Shown here in pieces: positions 63,695-64,000 of a DNA stretch of 64,000 nucleotides; position 1 is the first letter of the stretch; every line of letters starts with the position of its first letter. Below the pieces are notes generated by a model, which was not told the origin of the DNA, did no database searches, and saw only the letters and a list, made by a program, of their open reading frames with translations. Source of the DNA: Hymenobacter swuensis DY53. Its GTDB lineage: Bacteria > Bacteroidota > Bacteroidia > Cytophagales > Hymenobacteraceae. Made by a program: the position numbers and the translations under genes. Where the stretch lies: NCBI RefSeq assembly GCF_000576555.1, contig NZ_CP007145.1, positions 2,170,001 to 2,234,000 of the forward strand. Reading direction: 5' to 3'.

Positions 63695-64000
63695 ATGTCC
63701 CAGCTGCGTTGTCCCAAGTGCGAATCGATGGAAGCCACCAAAAGCGGCGTGGTAGGCGGGCGGCAGCGGTTCAAGTGCAAGAATTGCGGCTACCACTACT
63801 CGGTGGCCAAAACGGGCAAGGAAACCAGTCCCTACTACGTAATTAAGGCATTGCAACTGTACGTGGAAGGCGTGAGCTACCGCGAAATTGAGCGCCTGCT
63901 GGGCGTGAGCCATGTATCGGTAATGAACTGGGTGAAGAAGTACGGGATGAAGGCCCCGCGCCAGACGGAGTATCACCCGACCTATAAAATCCTGAACCAA
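63695..64000 (+). CDS. IS1-like transposase, N-terminal part (runs off the window)
   Basis: 102 codons from the ATG at 63695 to the right edge, with no stop. A zinc ribbon (LRCPKCES then CKNCGYHYSV, four Cys) is followed by an HTH (LYVEGVSYREIERLLGVSHV, then SVMNWVKKYG). This zinc ribbon plus HTH start is typical of IS1-family transposases in Bacteroidota. The catalytic domain would lie beyond the edge. Confidence 0.8.
   Translation, partial: MSQLRCPKCESMEATKSGVVGGRQRFKCKNCGYHYSVAKTGKETSPYYVIKALQLYVEGVSYREIERLLGVSHVSVMNWVKKYGMKAPRQTEYHPTYKILNQ

Overview
The window is GC-rich chromosomal DNA from a member of the Bacteroidota, most likely a Hymenobacter-like cytophagal bacterium. The evidence is a fused LpxC-FabZ gene, the type IX secretion regulator PorX, many Bacteroidota-restricted domain families (DUF4197, DUF6134, DUF2490, DUF6544), an arsenosugar cluster of the type found in this phylum, promoter candidates of the TAnnTTTG type, and weak Shine-Dalgarno sequences. 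No tRNA, rRNA or CRISPR array was seen.

Layout. 1-7.2 kb: a gene tail, nitroreductase, DoxX, a 2-oxo acid dehydrogenase E2, CinA, two tandem DUF4197 exported proteins and an acidic small protein. 7.4-15 kb: an envelope block on the minus strand (HD hydrolase, lpxD, lpxC/fabZ, lpxA, ABC ATPase) facing divergent porX. 15-23 kb: a lipoprotein orphan, cysteine hydrolase, TonB-type outer-membrane receptor, aminotransferase, tsaE and alanine dehydrogenase. 23-31 kb: an arsenosugar gene set (arsM and DUF547 leftward; barrel protein, glycosyltransferase, epimerase, SDR, AhpD-like protein and radical-SAM arsS rightward). 31-38 kb: a BLUF photoreceptor beside a PAS histidine kinase, then aquaporin, flavin reductase, M28 peptidase and DUF2490. 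38-43.3 kb: a gutted Tn3 transposase, a histidine kinase overlapping a REC-CNB-Crp regulator, a thioredoxin-like protein and a decayed IS5-family element. 43.4-46.2 kb: an mlaEFD lipid-transport operon. 46.3-61.8 kb: a stress/envelope island on the minus strand (small membrane protein, P-type ATPase, three intact and one broken universal stress proteins, a six-BON protein, L,D-transpeptidase, LOG protein, DUF6544, a degenerate amidohydrolase and a beta-CASP RNase-like protein). 61.8-64 kb: mobile-element debris, a hypothetical gene and the start of an IS1-like element.

Two families of intergenic structure cut across these regions. In the left half, eight gaps between co-directional genes carry hairpins whose arms are mostly made of about 7-bp repeated words, with a different word at each site. 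Elsewhere a palindromic repeat built on GTCATGCTGAGC recurs. A 100-bp MITE-like insertion with a TAA target duplication and a related-looking core interrupts a resolvase gene near the right end. Reasoning is from reading the sequence and family knowledge; no database search was run.
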